64,000 bases of DNA from Planktothrix serta PCC 8927 (GTDB lineage Bacteria > Cyanobacteriota > Cyanobacteriia > Cyanobacteriales > Microcoleaceae), in assembly GCF_900010725.2 (NCBI RefSeq), contig NZ_LR734883.1:149974-213973 (forward strand), read 5' to 3'. Shown here in pieces: positions 35,680-45,493 of this stretch. The notes beneath the pieces were generated by a model. It worked only from the letters and a program-made list of their open reading frames with translations. It did no database searches and was not told the origin of the DNA. Made by a program: the position numbers and the translations under genes. Positions within the stretch are counted from its first letter, which is position 1. Each line of letters begins with the position of its first letter.

Positions 35680-36813
35680 ATGGCAGGGAGTGTAGTTCGG
35701 AGTCAAGTCAGAAACCGGGGTTTCGACTTCAAACGAATTGAAGAAAGTATTAGTATTGCCCTCGCAAGTATTACCGTTAAGGACTTGGCGATTTTTGCTC
35801 GTCAGTTTGCGTCTATGTTTAACGCCGGAATTGCGATGGCGAGATGTTTGAGTGTATTAAGTGAACAATGTAGTAATGCTAAGTTAAAAAATGCCTTGAC
35901 TTCTATTCGGGCTGATGTGGAAGAAGGAACAGAACTTTCCGTAGCAATGCGGAAATTTCCTGATATTTTTGATCAGCTTTTTATTAGTATGGTGTCGGCG
36001 GGAGAAACTGGGGGGGTGTTAGATGAAGTTTTAGAACGGCTGGCGGTGATGATGGAAAAAAACCACAAAACCCAAGCTGAAATTAAGTCCGCTATGTCCT
36101 ATCCCAAAACGGTGTTCTTTATTGCTATTACGATCTTTTTTGGGATGACAACTTTTTTACTCCCCACCTTTGCTAAGGTGTTTCAGGATATTGGGGCAGA
36201 ACTGCCAATGTTTACGCAGATTATGCTCAATATTAGTGCTTTTTGTAGAACTTGGCCGCCCATTCCTCAAGCCCTTGTAATTGGAACGATAATCGGGTTA
36301 TTGACAGCCTATAAAATTGCTTATAAAACTCCTGCGGGAAGAATGTTTTTTGATAAGCTATTTTTGAAGCTACCAATTTTTGGAAATCTGATTCAAATTT
36401 CTGCTGTAGCGCGGTTTTGTACAATTTTTGGGAGTTTAACTCGGTCTGGGGTTCCGATTATGAATTCCCTGGAAATTGTGGAAGAGGTGGCGGGAAATGC
36501 TGCGATCGCTTCAGCAATTCACCATGCCAGAGATTCTATTCAACAAGGCGGTTTAATTAGTTTAGCCTTACAGGAAGGAAATGTATTTCCAGCTTTGGCA
36601 ATTCAAATGATTGCGATTGGGGAAGAATCGGGGGAACTTGATAAAATGTTGATGAAGGTGGGCGCGTTCTATGAAACGGAAGTGGAAGAAGCGGTAAAAG
36701 GGCTCACCAGTATGTTAGAACCTCTGATGATTGTGATGGTGGCTGGAATTGTGGGTTCAATTTTGTTATCGATGTATTTACCCATGTTTGCTGTATTTGA
36801 AAAAATTGGTTAA
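35680..36813 (+). CDS. pilC: Type IV pilus inner-membrane platform protein PilC
   Basis: 377 residues with two GspF domains: ASITVKDLAIFARQFASMFN (about 28) to KTVFFIAITIFFGMTTFLLP (TM1, about 150), and FCTIFGSLTRSGVPIMNSLE (about 248) to the final TM (MLEPLMIVMVAGIVGSILLS). PilC couples the ATPases to pilin assembly. The N-terminus is shorter than usual: relatives have about 50-60 residues before the first GspF domain, with a conserved beta segment. Here only about 27 residues, MAGSVVRSQVRNRGFDFKRI and a few more, precede it. A MITE-like element lies 50 bp upstream, so the original 5' end may have been rearranged. Confidence 0.93.
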   Translation: MAGSVVRSQVRNRGFDFKRIEESISIALASITVKDLAIFARQFASMFNAGIAMARCLSVLSEQCSNAKLKNALTSIRADVEEGTELSVAMRKFPDIFDQLFISMVSAGETGGVLDEVLERLAVMMEKNHKTQAEIKSAMSYPKTVFFIAITIFFGMTTFLLPTFAKVFQDIGAELPMFTQIMLNISAFCRTWPPIPQALVIGTIIGLLTAYKIAYKTPAGRMFFDKLFLKLPIFGNLIQISAVARFCTIFGSLTRSGVPIMNSLEIVEEVAGNAAIASAIHHARDSIQQGGLISLALQEGNVFPALAIQMIAIGEESGELDKMLMKVGAFYETEVEEAVKGLTSMLEPLMIVMVAGIVGSILLSMYLPMFAVFEKIG

Positions 36814-36935
36814 TTCCAAAACCCAGAAAATTAGAGGGTATATCAAACACTACTTTCTGATGTATAAACGATCAAATTTTTAATCTGATCAGATTCAGTT
36901 ATCAGCTATCAATTCATTGGCAGTGACTACTTTCA

Positions 36936-36993
36936 ATAAGAATTAAGAATTAAGAATTGTAATTCGTAATTTGTAATTTGTAATTCGTAATTC
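36936..36993. repeat. STRR array (AATTAAG / GTAATTC heptamers)
   Basis: Heptamers AGAATTA, then AATTCGT and AATTTGT units, between pilC and the next gene. Nothing else was recognised in the 36814-37055 gap. Confidence 0.8.
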
Positions 36994-37055
36994 AATGTTG
37001 ATTCTACCTATTACCCCATTAACCAATGCTGTAAACGTTTTATTTTAAATGATCT

Positions 37056-37679
37056 ATGTCTATTCAAAAATCCCATTATGAAGCGTTGCTGGCAGAATAT
37101 AGTAATTCGGAAGCTGCGATTACTTTATTAAAGCAACATCGTCCTTATTTTGAAATGGTTCCGAGTATTCGCCGTTCTGATGATAGCGTGATTACGATTC
37201 CATTACCGATTGTGCGTTTACGACAGGGAGTTTCCTATTCAGGACAACAGGGAATTACTATTAAACCAGGGGATGCAGTGGGTTTACCCTGCGATATTGG
37301 AATTGTGATGTGTGATCCAGAATGGAAAGTTAAAATTGGGGCGGAAATTTTTATTTTTATTCATCGTCCCCAAGAAGAATTATCGGATTTATTAACACGC
37401 TGGCGCTTAACTCAAGTGTTATTAGATCAAGATTATGAATGGATTATGCCTCATCATTATAAACATATTGATTCTCAAGAGCCAGATGACATTTATCCCC
37501 TATTTGTTTTATTTCCTGAAACATCAGAACGGATTCAACGGGGTTTAATTGGCGCTAATTTACCGTTTGTTATTCACCCCTTAGAGGAAATAATTGACAA
37601 TTATGAATATCCTGATCTCGATCAAATCGAATCAGAAGAATATCAAGAATTTGGTGGAGAATGGGGAGGGGATAAGTAA
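37056..37679 (+). CDS. Acidic cytoplasmic protein of unknown function
   Basis: 207 residues, soluble, with no recognised family. N-terminal helices (SHYEALLAEYSNSEAAITLL), a beta-rich centre (VITIPLPIVRLRQG, PGDAVGLPCDIGIVMCD, EIFIFIHRPQEELSDLL), a WIMPHHYKHIDSQEPDDIYP segment with clustered His, and an acidic Glu/Asp/Tyr tail. No ribosome-binding site is obvious. It stands alone after the pil genes; a link to pili is not supported. Confidence 0.6.
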   Translation: MSIQKSHYEALLAEYSNSEAAITLLKQHRPYFEMVPSIRRSDDSVITIPLPIVRLRQGVSYSGQQGITIKPGDAVGLPCDIGIVMCDPEWKVKIGAEIFIFIHRPQEELSDLLTRWRLTQVLLDQDYEWIMPHHYKHIDSQEPDDIYPLFVLFPETSERIQRGLIGANLPFVIHPLEEIIDNYEYPDLDQIESEEYQEFGGEWGGDK

Positions 37680-37818
37680 GTCGGAATGTTTGGGGTGTGG
37701 GGATGGAAAGTAACTTAGTTGCTCAAAATATCTGGATTAGAAATCAGTTGGGGGTCAGCCAATTTTAAAATTTCCTGCTATCATTACTCGATTAAAGATC
37801 CCCAACATGGCAATCATC

Positions 37819-38208
37819 ATGAACAAACCCAAAGCTTTACTTGTAAGCCTCTTAGCGACAGCAACAATTAGCGTCGCTTTTTCTACTGCGGCTGAGGCGA
37901 ACGGTTGTCCGTTTAGCAAATATAAGTCTAATGGCTTTTTAACGAATTCTAACCTGAATTCGGGTTCCCTTTGGACTAAAATTCCGCCGATTAAACCGGA
38001 TTATGGCATCATCGCTGGATTAGCACTCTCGACAGCCGGGTTATTAGGATTAGGAAGTATTTATCTCAAAGGTCGTTCTGAGGCTGCTCAAGCCCTAAAA
38101 GAAGCCGTTTCTGTGGAACATCCTGAAGCTCCAGGGGGTGCGTTAGATATTGCTTCTGACCCGACCCCAACGGATTCAACTCCTGAAAAAGAAACCGTTT
38201 TAATCTAG
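37819..38208 (+). CDS. Exported or membrane-anchored small protein
   Basis: 129 residues from MNKPKALLVS (an ATG four codons upstream is possible). An N-terminal signal peptide (about 1-27, ending AEANG), a short lumenal or periplasmic part, one TM segment (about 60-78, IIAGLALSTAGLLGLGSIYL) and a Pro/Glu/Thr-rich tail. No family recognised. A Rho-independent terminator follows 34 bp after the stop. Confidence 0.6.
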   Translation: MNKPKALLVSLLATATISVAFSTAAEANGCPFSKYKSNGFLTNSNLNSGSLWTKIPPIKPDYGIIAGLALSTAGLLGLGSIYLKGRSEAAQALKEAVSVEHPEAPGGALDIASDPTPTDSTPEKETVLI

Positions 38209-38241
38209 TTAAAATCTAGCGCTTTGATAACGCCAAACCTC

Positions 38242-38263
38242 AACCCGCCAAGCGCGGGTTTTA
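38242..38263 (+). terminator. Rho-independent terminator
   Basis: AACCCGC-CAAGC-GCGGGTT followed by TT, giving a 7-bp stem, 5-base loop and TTTT at the stem end. It follows the small exported-protein gene and precedes hisA by about 40 bp, so hisA needs its own promoter. Confidence 0.75.
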
Positions 38264-38304
38264 ATCTGTGAGAAACTGAATACTGTTAATGATAAACCCA
38301 TCCC

Positions 38305-39078
38305 ATGAATATTATCCCTGCTATTGATTTATTAGACGGACGTTGTGTGCGGTTATATCAAGGAGATTATAACCAAGCTCAAACTTTCAATGATGACCCG
38401 ATTGCGGTTGCTCAAGATTGGGTTGAACAAGGCGCAACTCGGCTGCATTTAGTGGATTTAGATGGAGCAAAAACCGGACAACCGACAAATTATCACGTTA
38501 TTGAAGCGATCGCCAATACCATTAATATTCCGGTACAAGTTGGGGGAGGATTACGCACCCGTGAAAACGTAGTTTCCTTATTAAATTTAGGCGTAGAACG
38601 GGCAATTTTAGGAACCATTGCTGTTGAAAAACCCCAATTAGTTGCGGATTTATGTGCAGAATTTCCGGGTCAGATTGCCGTGGGAATTGATGCCAGAAAT
38701 GGCAAAGTTGCTACCAAAGGATGGTTAGAAACTTCGGAAGTTTTAGCGACTGATTTAGCGGAACAAATGGCACAGTTAGGCGCTGTGGCGATTATTTATA
38801 CCGATATTCATCGAGATGGAACCCTGACGGGGCCAAATCTTGAGGCTTTACGAGAAATTGCCAATGTTGTTTCGATTCCGGTTATTGCTTCTGGAGGAGT
38901 CAGTTCAATTACGGATTTATTAAGTTTATTATCCCTGGAACCATTAGGTGTAAATGATGTGATTGTTGGACGTGCTCTCTATACCGGGGATATTATTTTA
39001 AAAGAAGCAATTCAAGCCGTCGGTCAAGGACGATGGCAAGATGTTCCCTTGGATTTAGGAAACTCTGCATTTGCTTAA
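38305..39078 (+). CDS. hisA: Phosphoribosylformimino-5-aminoimidazole carboxamide ribotide isomerase HisA
   Basis: 257 residues. TIM barrel with the two phosphate-binding halves: [18 protein letters not shown] (catalytic Asp), [41 protein letters not shown] (second catalytic Asp) and [13 protein letters not shown]. It performs the Amadori rearrangement in histidine synthesis (ProFAR to PRFAR). No other his gene is adjacent, as is usual in cyanobacteria. Confidence 0.96.
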   Translation: MNIIPAIDLLDGRCVRLYQGDYNQAQTFNDDPIAVAQDWVEQGATRLHLVDLDGAKTGQPTNYHVIEAIANTINIPVQVGGGLRTRENVVSLLNLGVERAILGTIAVEKPQLVADLCAEFPGQIAVGIDARNGKVATKGWLETSEVLATDLAEQMAQLGAVAIIYTDIHRDGTLTGPNLEALREIANVVSIPVIASGGVSSITDLLSLLSLEPLGVNDVIVGRALYTGDIILKEAIQAVGQGRWQDVPLDLGNSAFA

Positions 39079-39110
39079 TTTTTAACGTTAAGAGGCTTCT
39101 AAAGAACGGG

Positions 39111-41018
39111 TTACATTAGCAAAGCTTTAACCCGTTCTTGTTTCCTTGGAGTGGTTAATAACGCGGCAATATATTGAGTCGCATCGACTGAATTTAAGGG
39201 TTTTGAAAATAAAAATCCTTGTCCCCATTCACACCCTAACAATGATAGTTGATTCAGTTGAGATTTTGTTTCAATTCCTTCAGCGACAACATCCATTCCT
39301 AATCCATGCGCTAAGGTAATAATGGTTCTAATTAACTCAATTTCCCCCTGATTGGAACCAATTCGACGAATAAAAGAGCGATCAATTTTTAAAGTATCAA
39401 TGGGAAATTCATGCAGACGACTTAGAGAGGAATATCCCATGCCAAAATCATCAATACAGAATTGAATCCCTAAGCTTTTTAAGCGTTTTAGGACTTCGAT
39501 GTAATGAGATCCCGTTCTTAGCAACGAGCTTTCTGTAATCTCAAATTTGATTTGATGACTTTTAATGTTAAAATCCGATAACAGATCTTGGACTTGTTCA
39601 GAAAAAGAAGCAATCATCAATTGTTGAGGTGAAACATTAACATTGATGGCAATTTCTGAGAAACAGGGGAATTTTTCCTGCCAAATTGAGATTTGATTTA
39701 AGGCTGTTTTGATTACCCATAATCCCAACTCAATAATTAATCCGGTTTCTTCAGCAACCGGAATAAATTGATCCGGGGGAATCATTCCTTTTTTGGGATG
39801 ATGCCAACGAATTAAGGCTTCAAACCCTAATTTATTGGAATTAGGAAGGGAAAGAATCGGTTGATAATAGAGAGAAAATTCTTGATTTTGAATCGCACGT
39901 CTGAGATCATTTTCTAACTGCAAACGACTCATGGCTTTTTGTTGCAATTCACTGGTTAACAGTTGATAACAGCCTTTGCCATTGGCTTTGGCAGAATACA
40001 TCGCCACATCTACATCTCGTAAAATATCTTCGGGGTAATCATATCCAAAATCGCTGAATGTAATCCCAATACTTACCCCCGTATACACTTCATATTGATT
40101 TAATTTAAACACAGGGCTTAACAGGTCTAAAATCTGATGAGCAATGGTAATAACTTCCTGATCATCGGTGATATTTTCTATCAGAATCACAAACTCATCT
40201 CCCCCTAAACGAGCAATTTGAAGATCAGAGGTTAAACAAGATTGTAATCGTTGAGCCACCTGTTGTAACAGTTGATCCCCTAATAAATGACCTAAACTAT
40301 CATTGACGACATTGAAGCGGTCTAAGTCTAAAAATAAGACCGCGTAGCGATAATTGGAATCGGATTTAGCCTGTGCAATTAAGGTTTTAAGCTGATGAAT
40401 ACACCAAGCGCGATTTGGGAGTCCTGTAAGCAGATCGTGATAGGCTTTATGGTGTAATTGTTGTTCCCGTTCTAATAATTTTTGTTGAGCTTGTTGTAAT
40501 TCCTGTAAGGTATTTTGCAGTTGAGAGGTTCGTTCTTCTACTCGGTTTTCTAATTCCAGATTTAGCTGATTTAAAGCTTGTTCTACTTGTTTTTTTTCAT
40601 GAATTTCCTGCTTTAATTGAGAGTTTAAGGTATGAAGCCTTAAATGTAGATTAATCCGGGCTAAAATCTCTCTTTGATCAAATGGCTTGGTAATATAATC
40701 TACGGCTCCTAAGTTTAATCCTTTAACTTTTTGTTGGGATTCAGCTAAGGCTGTTGTGAAAATAATCGGGATTTCAGCGTAGGCAGGATTAGCTTTTAAA
40801 CGAGTGCAAATCTCAAATCCATCCAAATCAGGTATCATCACATCTAATAATATCAAATCTGGAGTGTTTTGGGTGATAATTTCCAGACCACTTTTCCCAT
40901 CTAAGGCTTTCCAGACTTCAAAACCAGCGTAATTAAGATACTCAAACAACAACTCAACATTGATAGGATTATCATCAATAATTAAAATTTTGTGTTTGGG
41001 TTTTAGTGAATTATTCAT
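39111..41018 (-). CDS. Response regulator with GGDEF and EAL domains
   Basis: 635 residues: REC (10-125, with acidic IIDDNPIN, phospho-acceptor in LILLDVMIPD and Lys in YITKPFDQ), coiled coil (about 125-190), GGDEF (RLGGDEFVILIE, about 267) and EAL (GFEALIRWHH, about 405; DDFGMGYSSL; VVAEGIET). Both output motifs look intact, so it could make or degrade cyclic di-GMP, and phosphorylation would choose. The GGDEF upstream helix also keeps its substrate residues. No histidine kinase is adjacent. Confidence 0.95.
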   Translation of the reverse strand: MNNSLKPKHKILIIDDNPINVELLFEYLNYAGFEVWKALDGKSGLEIITQNTPDLILLDVMIPDLDGFEICTRLKANPAYAEIPIIFTTALAESQQKVKGLNLGAVDYITKPFDQREILARINLHLRLHTLNSQLKQEIHEKKQVEQALNQLNLELENRVEERTSQLQNTLQELQQAQQKLLEREQQLHHKAYHDLLTGLPNRAWCIHQLKTLIAQAKSDSNYRYAVLFLDLDRFNVVNDSLGHLLGDQLLQQVAQRLQSCLTSDLQIARLGGDEFVILIENITDDQEVITIAHQILDLLSPVFKLNQYEVYTGVSIGITFSDFGYDYPEDILRDVDVAMYSAKANGKGCYQLLTSELQQKAMSRLQLENDLRRAIQNQEFSLYYQPILSLPNSNKLGFEALIRWHHPKKGMIPPDQFIPVAEETGLIIELGLWVIKTALNQISIWQEKFPCFSEIAINVNVSPQQLMIASFSEQVQDLLSDFNIKSHQIKFEITESSLLRTGSHYIEVLKRLKSLGIQFCIDDFGMGYSSLSRLHEFPIDTLKIDRSFIRRIGSNQGEIELIRTIITLAHGLGMDVVAEGIETKSQLNQLSLLGCEWGQGFLFSKPLNSVDATQYIAALLTTPRKQERVKALLM

Positions 41019-41374
41019 ACAATCATACTCCTATGGGATAGCCTTCGATTCAGCCGGAATTTTGCTGGAAAGTCGATGTCAATTTAAAGATTGCTTTGAT
41101 TAAATGCCGATGTGTTAAATAGAGGATAAAAATTTTTATCCTCAAATATTCCTAACCTTTCTGTTGCGATGTAATACTTTGGACTCATCATGAGGGTTTA
41201 GGCTAGGAAAAACTAGATAGATGCACAAGATCAAGAATTAATAGCAATCATGAGTCTTGTAACTATCGGATAGTTGACCCATTGTTACAAATCTTAATCA
41301 ATTGATTAACACACCTGAAGCATAAAAGCAATGATCCGGTACAATTCACCAAAACGGGATGGCACATTTACCCG
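41019..41374. other. Intergenic region with one perfect palindrome
   Basis: 356 bases between two minus-strand genes. A 22-bp perfect palindrome GAGGATAAAAATTTTTATCC TC lies at 41122-41143, suitable for an operator or a hairpin, about 100 bases upstream of the response regulator start. No gene or RNA was recognised in the rest. Confidence 0.5.
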
Positions 41375-42559
41375 TTACCTGATCGATTTCATAGAACGAG
41401 AAGGGGACAATTGTGTGATGATCGGATCGGATTTTCCGGTGATGAAATCGGCAAATCGTTGAGCTAAAGGGGGAATAAAGACTAAAGGATTACTAAACCC
41501 TGAAAAGATATGGATTTTATCAAAGTTCGCAATAGCGCCCATTAAGGGTAAACTGTCGGAACTAAAGGCTACTAAACAATGATAGCAAGTTGTCGGTAAA
41601 TTTGCTAATGCTGGTAAAATTTTAGCAATTTCTTGACGAATCAAGGTTTCACTTTCAAGCAGATTCACCGCAGCGTTAACATCGCTTAAAGCACGAGAGG
41701 GTTGACCCATTCTAATCCGACCATCGAGCAACTGTGCTGCACTTTTATCTAAAATGAATGGCGTTAACTCGTGACCGGGTTTCTCCCATAAACGTTCTAA
41801 ATCTCGTTGAGTTGCTTTGGCTTCAAGTTGGAAGCGTTCCATCGCCGCCGACATCACAATTGTTCTTAATTTTAAATCGACGGGTGGAGTTTCCAAAATT
41901 TCAGTATGGGTAAAATAGATAGGAATCGAAATTCCCGCATTTTTTAATAACTGACGACTAAACCCCCCCGCACAAATTGCTATTTTTTCAGCTTGATATT
42001 GTCCTAAACGAGTCGTAACATTAACGGCTTGATTTCCAATAGGATTAATCTGTAAAACTTGATCTAAAATCAGAGTTCCACCCCAACGTTTAAACCCTTG
42101 AATATATCCTGTATTCAGATGTTCGGGAGAAATTTGACCATGACGAACTGTAAAAGCTCCGCTTATGGCATTAGGATTTAATAGGGGTTCTAATTCACAG
42201 GCTTCTTGAATCGTGATAAACTTAGGGGGTGTGGCAAAATAGCGATACTTTTGAGTTAAAATTTCCCGATCATCAGGACTATTAAAGGGCAAAATTAAAT
42301 CTAATTCTCTAAGTTCTGTATTTATCCCTAATTCTTCTGATAAAATTAGATGGCGTTGGCGTCCTTCTTCACATAAAGTTCGGGTCAGTTCTGTTGTCCC
42401 TGACCAATAAGCTAAACCTCCATAACTATAACGAGTTGCACTATCTGATAGCGGATTTGGATCTAATAAAAGTACCTTAAATCCTTTTTTAGCTAATTCA
42501 TAACTGAGTGCAGAACCCGTAATTCCAGCCCCAACTACAATCCAATCGTAAGTGCTCAT
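41375..42559 (-). CDS. D-amino-acid oxidase-family FAD oxidoreductase
   Basis: 394 residues. N-terminal FAD motif VVGAGITGSALSYELAKKG with the Asp at the end of the second strand (LLLDPNP), a central substrate domain, and the C-terminal FAD signature HIFSGFSNPLVFIPPLAQR. It belongs to the DAO group (glycine oxidase, sarcosine oxidase, D-amino acid dehydrogenase). The substrate is probably an amine or amino acid and cannot be read out. No thiamine gene is adjacent, which weakens a ThiO role. Confidence 0.85.
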   Translation of the reverse strand: MSTYDWIVVGAGITGSALSYELAKKGFKVLLLDPNPLSDSATRYSYGGLAYWSGTTELTRTLCEEGRQRHLILSEELGINTELRELDLILPFNSPDDREILTQKYRYFATPPKFITIQEACELEPLLNPNAISGAFTVRHGQISPEHLNTGYIQGFKRWGGTLILDQVLQINPIGNQAVNVTTRLGQYQAEKIAICAGGFSRQLLKNAGISIPIYFTHTEILETPPVDLKLRTIVMSAAMERFQLEAKATQRDLERLWEKPGHELTPFILDKSAAQLLDGRIRMGQPSRALSDVNAAVNLLESETLIRQEIAKILPALANLPTTCYHCLVAFSSDSLPLMGAIANFDKIHIFSGFSNPLVFIPPLAQRFADFITGKSDPIITQLSPSRSMKSIR

Positions 42560-42888
42560 GGAATTTCTGTGATAGCGGTATTTTTAGCAGACTCATGATC
42601 TACTATACAATAAATTATGTTTTTTAGAAAATTAATACAAAAAGTTAATGGGTTGATCAAAAATCATTTTCTCCGTCGTTATCCTGAATCTTCCCATCCT
42701 TATATCGTGATTAATCAATTCTATCCAGACTTTGGCTAGGGTTGACTTCTCTGCCTACCCTCTTTTTCGGAAATTTAATAGTAAAACGGTTTATAATAAA
42801 CATCAGTTTTCACTTCTCTGAAAGATGAAATTATGATTCATTATTGATTCATGATTTTTCAAAAATACCTCGATATCATAGTTTTACA
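42560..42888. other. Intergenic region with a doubtful 40-codon frame
   Basis: At 42617-42739 an ATG frame reads FFRKLIQKVNGLIKNHFLRR and ends PDFG-stop. It is followed by an AGGGT ... ACCCT hairpin and a TTTTT run, which would suit a small gene or a gene remnant. There is no ribosome-binding site and no recognised family. The cytochrome gene that follows has an alternative TTG start at 42844. Confidence 0.35.
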
Positions 42889-43497
42889 ATGCCTAAATCA
42901 CAACCCTATCAACCTCTATTTTTAAGACTTTCTCACGCTTTAAATGCGTTTTTAGTTTTAGGTGCTTTAATTACTGGATTTTTAGTCTATGACAGTTATG
43001 ACCGACGTTTTGGAGGGTTAGCACTAACCGAAGAAAAGCGCAGTTTAATTGATATTCATGGAACCTTTGGATTTTTCTTATTGTTTGTCTATATTATTTT
43101 TGCTCTTTATAGTTTAATAGCAGAAAGAAAACGGTTAATTCAAGGAAACACCCTACAAACATTAACTCAAATTAATAAACCTGTATGGTGGTATACCCTT
43201 CTTCGCATCAGCAATACTCTCGCGTTAATCGCAGCAGCATTCTCTGTTATTTCTGGCAAATTTCAGCAAGAAAATTGGCTTCCCAATGGAGAATTTAATC
43301 ATCTGTGGTATTTCGTCCATTTAATAGCTTGGGTGATTATTCTATTTTCAATTTTACTTCATGTTTTAATGGTTGCTAAAGTGGGAGGTGTCCCTTTAAT
43401 TATTTCTATGTTTAATATTCACTATAAACCTCAAGATCATCCTAAATTATGGTTGCAAAATATTCGAGATTGGTTTAACCAGTTTTTACATAAATAG
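42889..43497 (+). CDS. b-type cytochrome (cytochrome b561-like membrane domain)
   Basis: 202 residues from MPKSQPYQPLFLRL. Four TM helices (about 14-36, 60-82, 105-125 and 145-170), with His in LRLSHALNAF, DIHGTFGFF, WYFVHLIAW and LLHVLMV spaced as in the di-heme bacterial cytochrome b561 / hydrogenase cytochrome b fold. It likely moves electrons in a membrane redox chain; the partner is unknown. A longer TTG start is less likely. Confidence 0.8.
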   Translation: MPKSQPYQPLFLRLSHALNAFLVLGALITGFLVYDSYDRRFGGLALTEEKRSLIDIHGTFGFFLLFVYIIFALYSLIAERKRLIQGNTLQTLTQINKPVWWYTLLRISNTLALIAAAFSVISGKFQQENWLPNGEFNHLWYFVHLIAWVIILFSILLHVLMVAKVGGVPLIISMFNIHYKPQDHPKLWLQNIRDWFNQFLHK

Positions 43498-43650
43498 TCT
43501 TGATATAAAATTAAAAACTGTTAGTTACATATTTTTCCTATTTGTTAGGAGATTGGAGGTAGGGTTTTAATTATATTTCATATTATAATGTAGTGATGGG
43601 CATAGCCCATCCTACTGAAGTAAATCTGGGTTTAAATAAAAAATTTAAGA

Positions 43651-44745
43651 TTAATTTTTGCAAATATTGTTTATTGGAAAATAATCAAAATCGGGGTAAT
43701 TGATAATATTAATTGCTTCAGATAATTGTTGTTCTACTATAGATGTTGGTGAAGATAATGCAACTGAAACTGAAAGTTGATTTAATTCAGATAGGGATGC
43801 AGTAACTCGTTCAATGGGAATTGCAAAGGCTAATTGAACCATTTTTTCTCGTAATTCAGGACTCGGTAACGAACCATCTTGATAAATATAAGGATCTCCC
43901 CAAAGAGGATAGGCGTGCATCCCATTAATCCCAATAACTTTTCCTTGTAGATTTAATAATGGCCCCCCACTCATGCCTTTTTGAATGGGATTTGTATAAC
44001 CAATTTGATACCCTTGTTGAATTGCTTTTTCAGATAATAAGGAAACACGACCTCGTGTTAAATGAAAGCCTAATTTTGGTAAAAATTCAGGGTCATTGAG
44101 TCGAGAAAATTTAGACGGAAATGGCTTGGAGAGAATCGATGAATTAAAATAATTTTTCGGAATTACGGGTGTATTGTTAATTTCTATAGCAGATGGAGAT
44201 TGAGACTCATCTAACCAGGGAAAACCTGCCCCAAATACCTTGTCTCCTGGTTGAATTTTAGGAGAGGTTTGTAGGTTAGCGATCGCATAAATCCGAGTTT
44301 CACTTTCAAATTGTAATAATGCTAAATCCTCTCCTGAAAACTTAAAATTTGAAATTGGATGAGCCGAATATATTTTACCATCAGGAGTTTGAATAGAATA
44401 GGGCGGATCACTAGGGGTTAAAATATGTTGATTGGTTAAAACCGTGTAAATATTTCCCTGTCTCCTGACTAGAATTCCTGACCCCCAAGCCGAACCTGAT
44501 AAAATTTTAACCGTAATATTTTGAGCAATTTGTTGCAGTTGTTTGGGGGTACAAACTTGACAGGAAGCTTCCCAACAAAAAGACTCTGATTTGACAGGAA
44601 AAACTATTGAATTTGTAGATAAAATCTCTAAAGATGGGGAATTCAAAAACAATTTAGAAAAAACAAGTATGGGCAGAATCATCAAATAACTATCCATACT
44701 TGTTAGAGTTTTTAGTTGTTGAGGAATTCGAGAGGGATTAACCAT
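43651..44745 (-). CDS. Trypsin-like serine protease
   Basis: 364 residues. An N-terminal hydrophobic segment (about 18-36) targets it for export or membrane anchoring. The S1 catalytic triad is visible: TNQHILTP (His), SGEDLALLQF (Asp), KGMSGGPLLN (Ser with oxyanion GxSGG). There is no PDZ domain, so it is not a full HtrA/Deg protein. It follows the COP23-type gene by 30 bp on the same strand and is probably co-transcribed with it. Confidence 0.9.
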   Translation of the reverse strand: MVNPSRIPQQLKTLTSMDSYLMILPILVFSKLFLNSPSLEILSTNSIVFPVKSESFCWEASCQVCTPKQLQQIAQNITVKILSGSAWGSGILVRRQGNIYTVLTNQHILTPSDPPYSIQTPDGKIYSAHPISNFKFSGEDLALLQFESETRIYAIANLQTSPKIQPGDKVFGAGFPWLDESQSPSAIEINNTPVIPKNYFNSSILSKPFPSKFSRLNDPEFLPKLGFHLTRGRVSLLSEKAIQQGYQIGYTNPIQKGMSGGPLLNLQGKVIGINGMHAYPLWGDPYIYQDGSLPSPELREKMVQLAFAIPIERVTASLSELNQLSVSVALSSPTSIVEQQLSEAINIINYPDFDYFPINNICKN

Positions 44746-44775
44746 GATAAATTGAATTAAATTTTTTCCGAACTA

Positions 44776-45408
44776 TTAATCCAATCGAACCGAATCCGTC
44801 GCCGAAATACTTCCTTGCTCCTCAATATATTGATTCAGATCCAAATACAATCGACCCTGACTTTCTTCTAGGGGGCCAGCACTAGCATTAGCTCGAAGAT
44901 CAAATAACTGTTGTAAGGTGCGATTAGCATTTTGATAGGGTTTCAAGGTGAATAAAACCCCCAAGCAAGGCCCATCTTGACTATTAGAAACACAGATAAC
45001 AGGTTGTTGATTCACCCGTCCTGTGGTAACATAATTTAATAGTCCTCGTTCCTGAAATTGTTGGAATTTTGAAGACACTTGGCGACAGCGAGTTTCAGGA
45101 ACATAGCCCGCATCATCAAAAATTCGAGAAACCCAACGAATTACAGGAAATGTTCCCCGTGAATTCTTAACAAAAGTAGTCGGAATCCCATCAGAACTGA
45201 CTCCACAATAAAACTGTTGTCTAACACGTTCAGCATATTGATAATTAGGAATTTCAACTCGACTGGGTTGACAGCGATTCCAGTTGCCAAAATCGCAGGA
45301 ACTATTTGCAGGTAACTCTCGTCCTTGACTCACAGAAGTCAAAGCAACAGATGTGCTAAAAGCGATCGCGCTCATCTGTAAACTTTTGAGAAAAATTGAG
45401 TTTTTCAT
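44776..45408 (-). CDS. COP23-domain exported protein
   Basis: 210 residues from MKNSIFLKSLQ; a 33-residue longer frame overlaps the neighbouring gene and lacks a signal peptide at its start. Signal peptide (about 1-30, ending VSQG), then the COP23 domain (QFYCGVSSDGIPTTFV, RCRQVSSKFQQFQERGLLNY, GRVNQQPVICVS, CLGVLFTL) with conserved cysteines. COP23 was named for a circadian-oscillating membrane protein of Cyanothece. Pairing with a secreted serine protease suggests a substrate or inhibitor link (inference). Confidence 0.85.
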   Translation of the reverse strand: MKNSIFLKSLQMSAIAFSTSVALTSVSQGRELPANSSCDFGNWNRCQPSRVEIPNYQYAERVRQQFYCGVSSDGIPTTFVKNSRGTFPVIRWVSRIFDDAGYVPETRCRQVSSKFQQFQERGLLNYVTTGRVNQQPVICVSNSQDGPCLGVLFTLKPYQNANRTLQQLFDLRANASAGPLEESQGRLYLDLNQYIEEQGSISATDSVRLD

Positions 45409-45493
45409 ATTCGTTTTATCCCGTTCAAAAATACAAAAATGTAAAAGATTACAAGCGAGGAATATTACCCTAAAAAAACCTATATTCCAGGCT

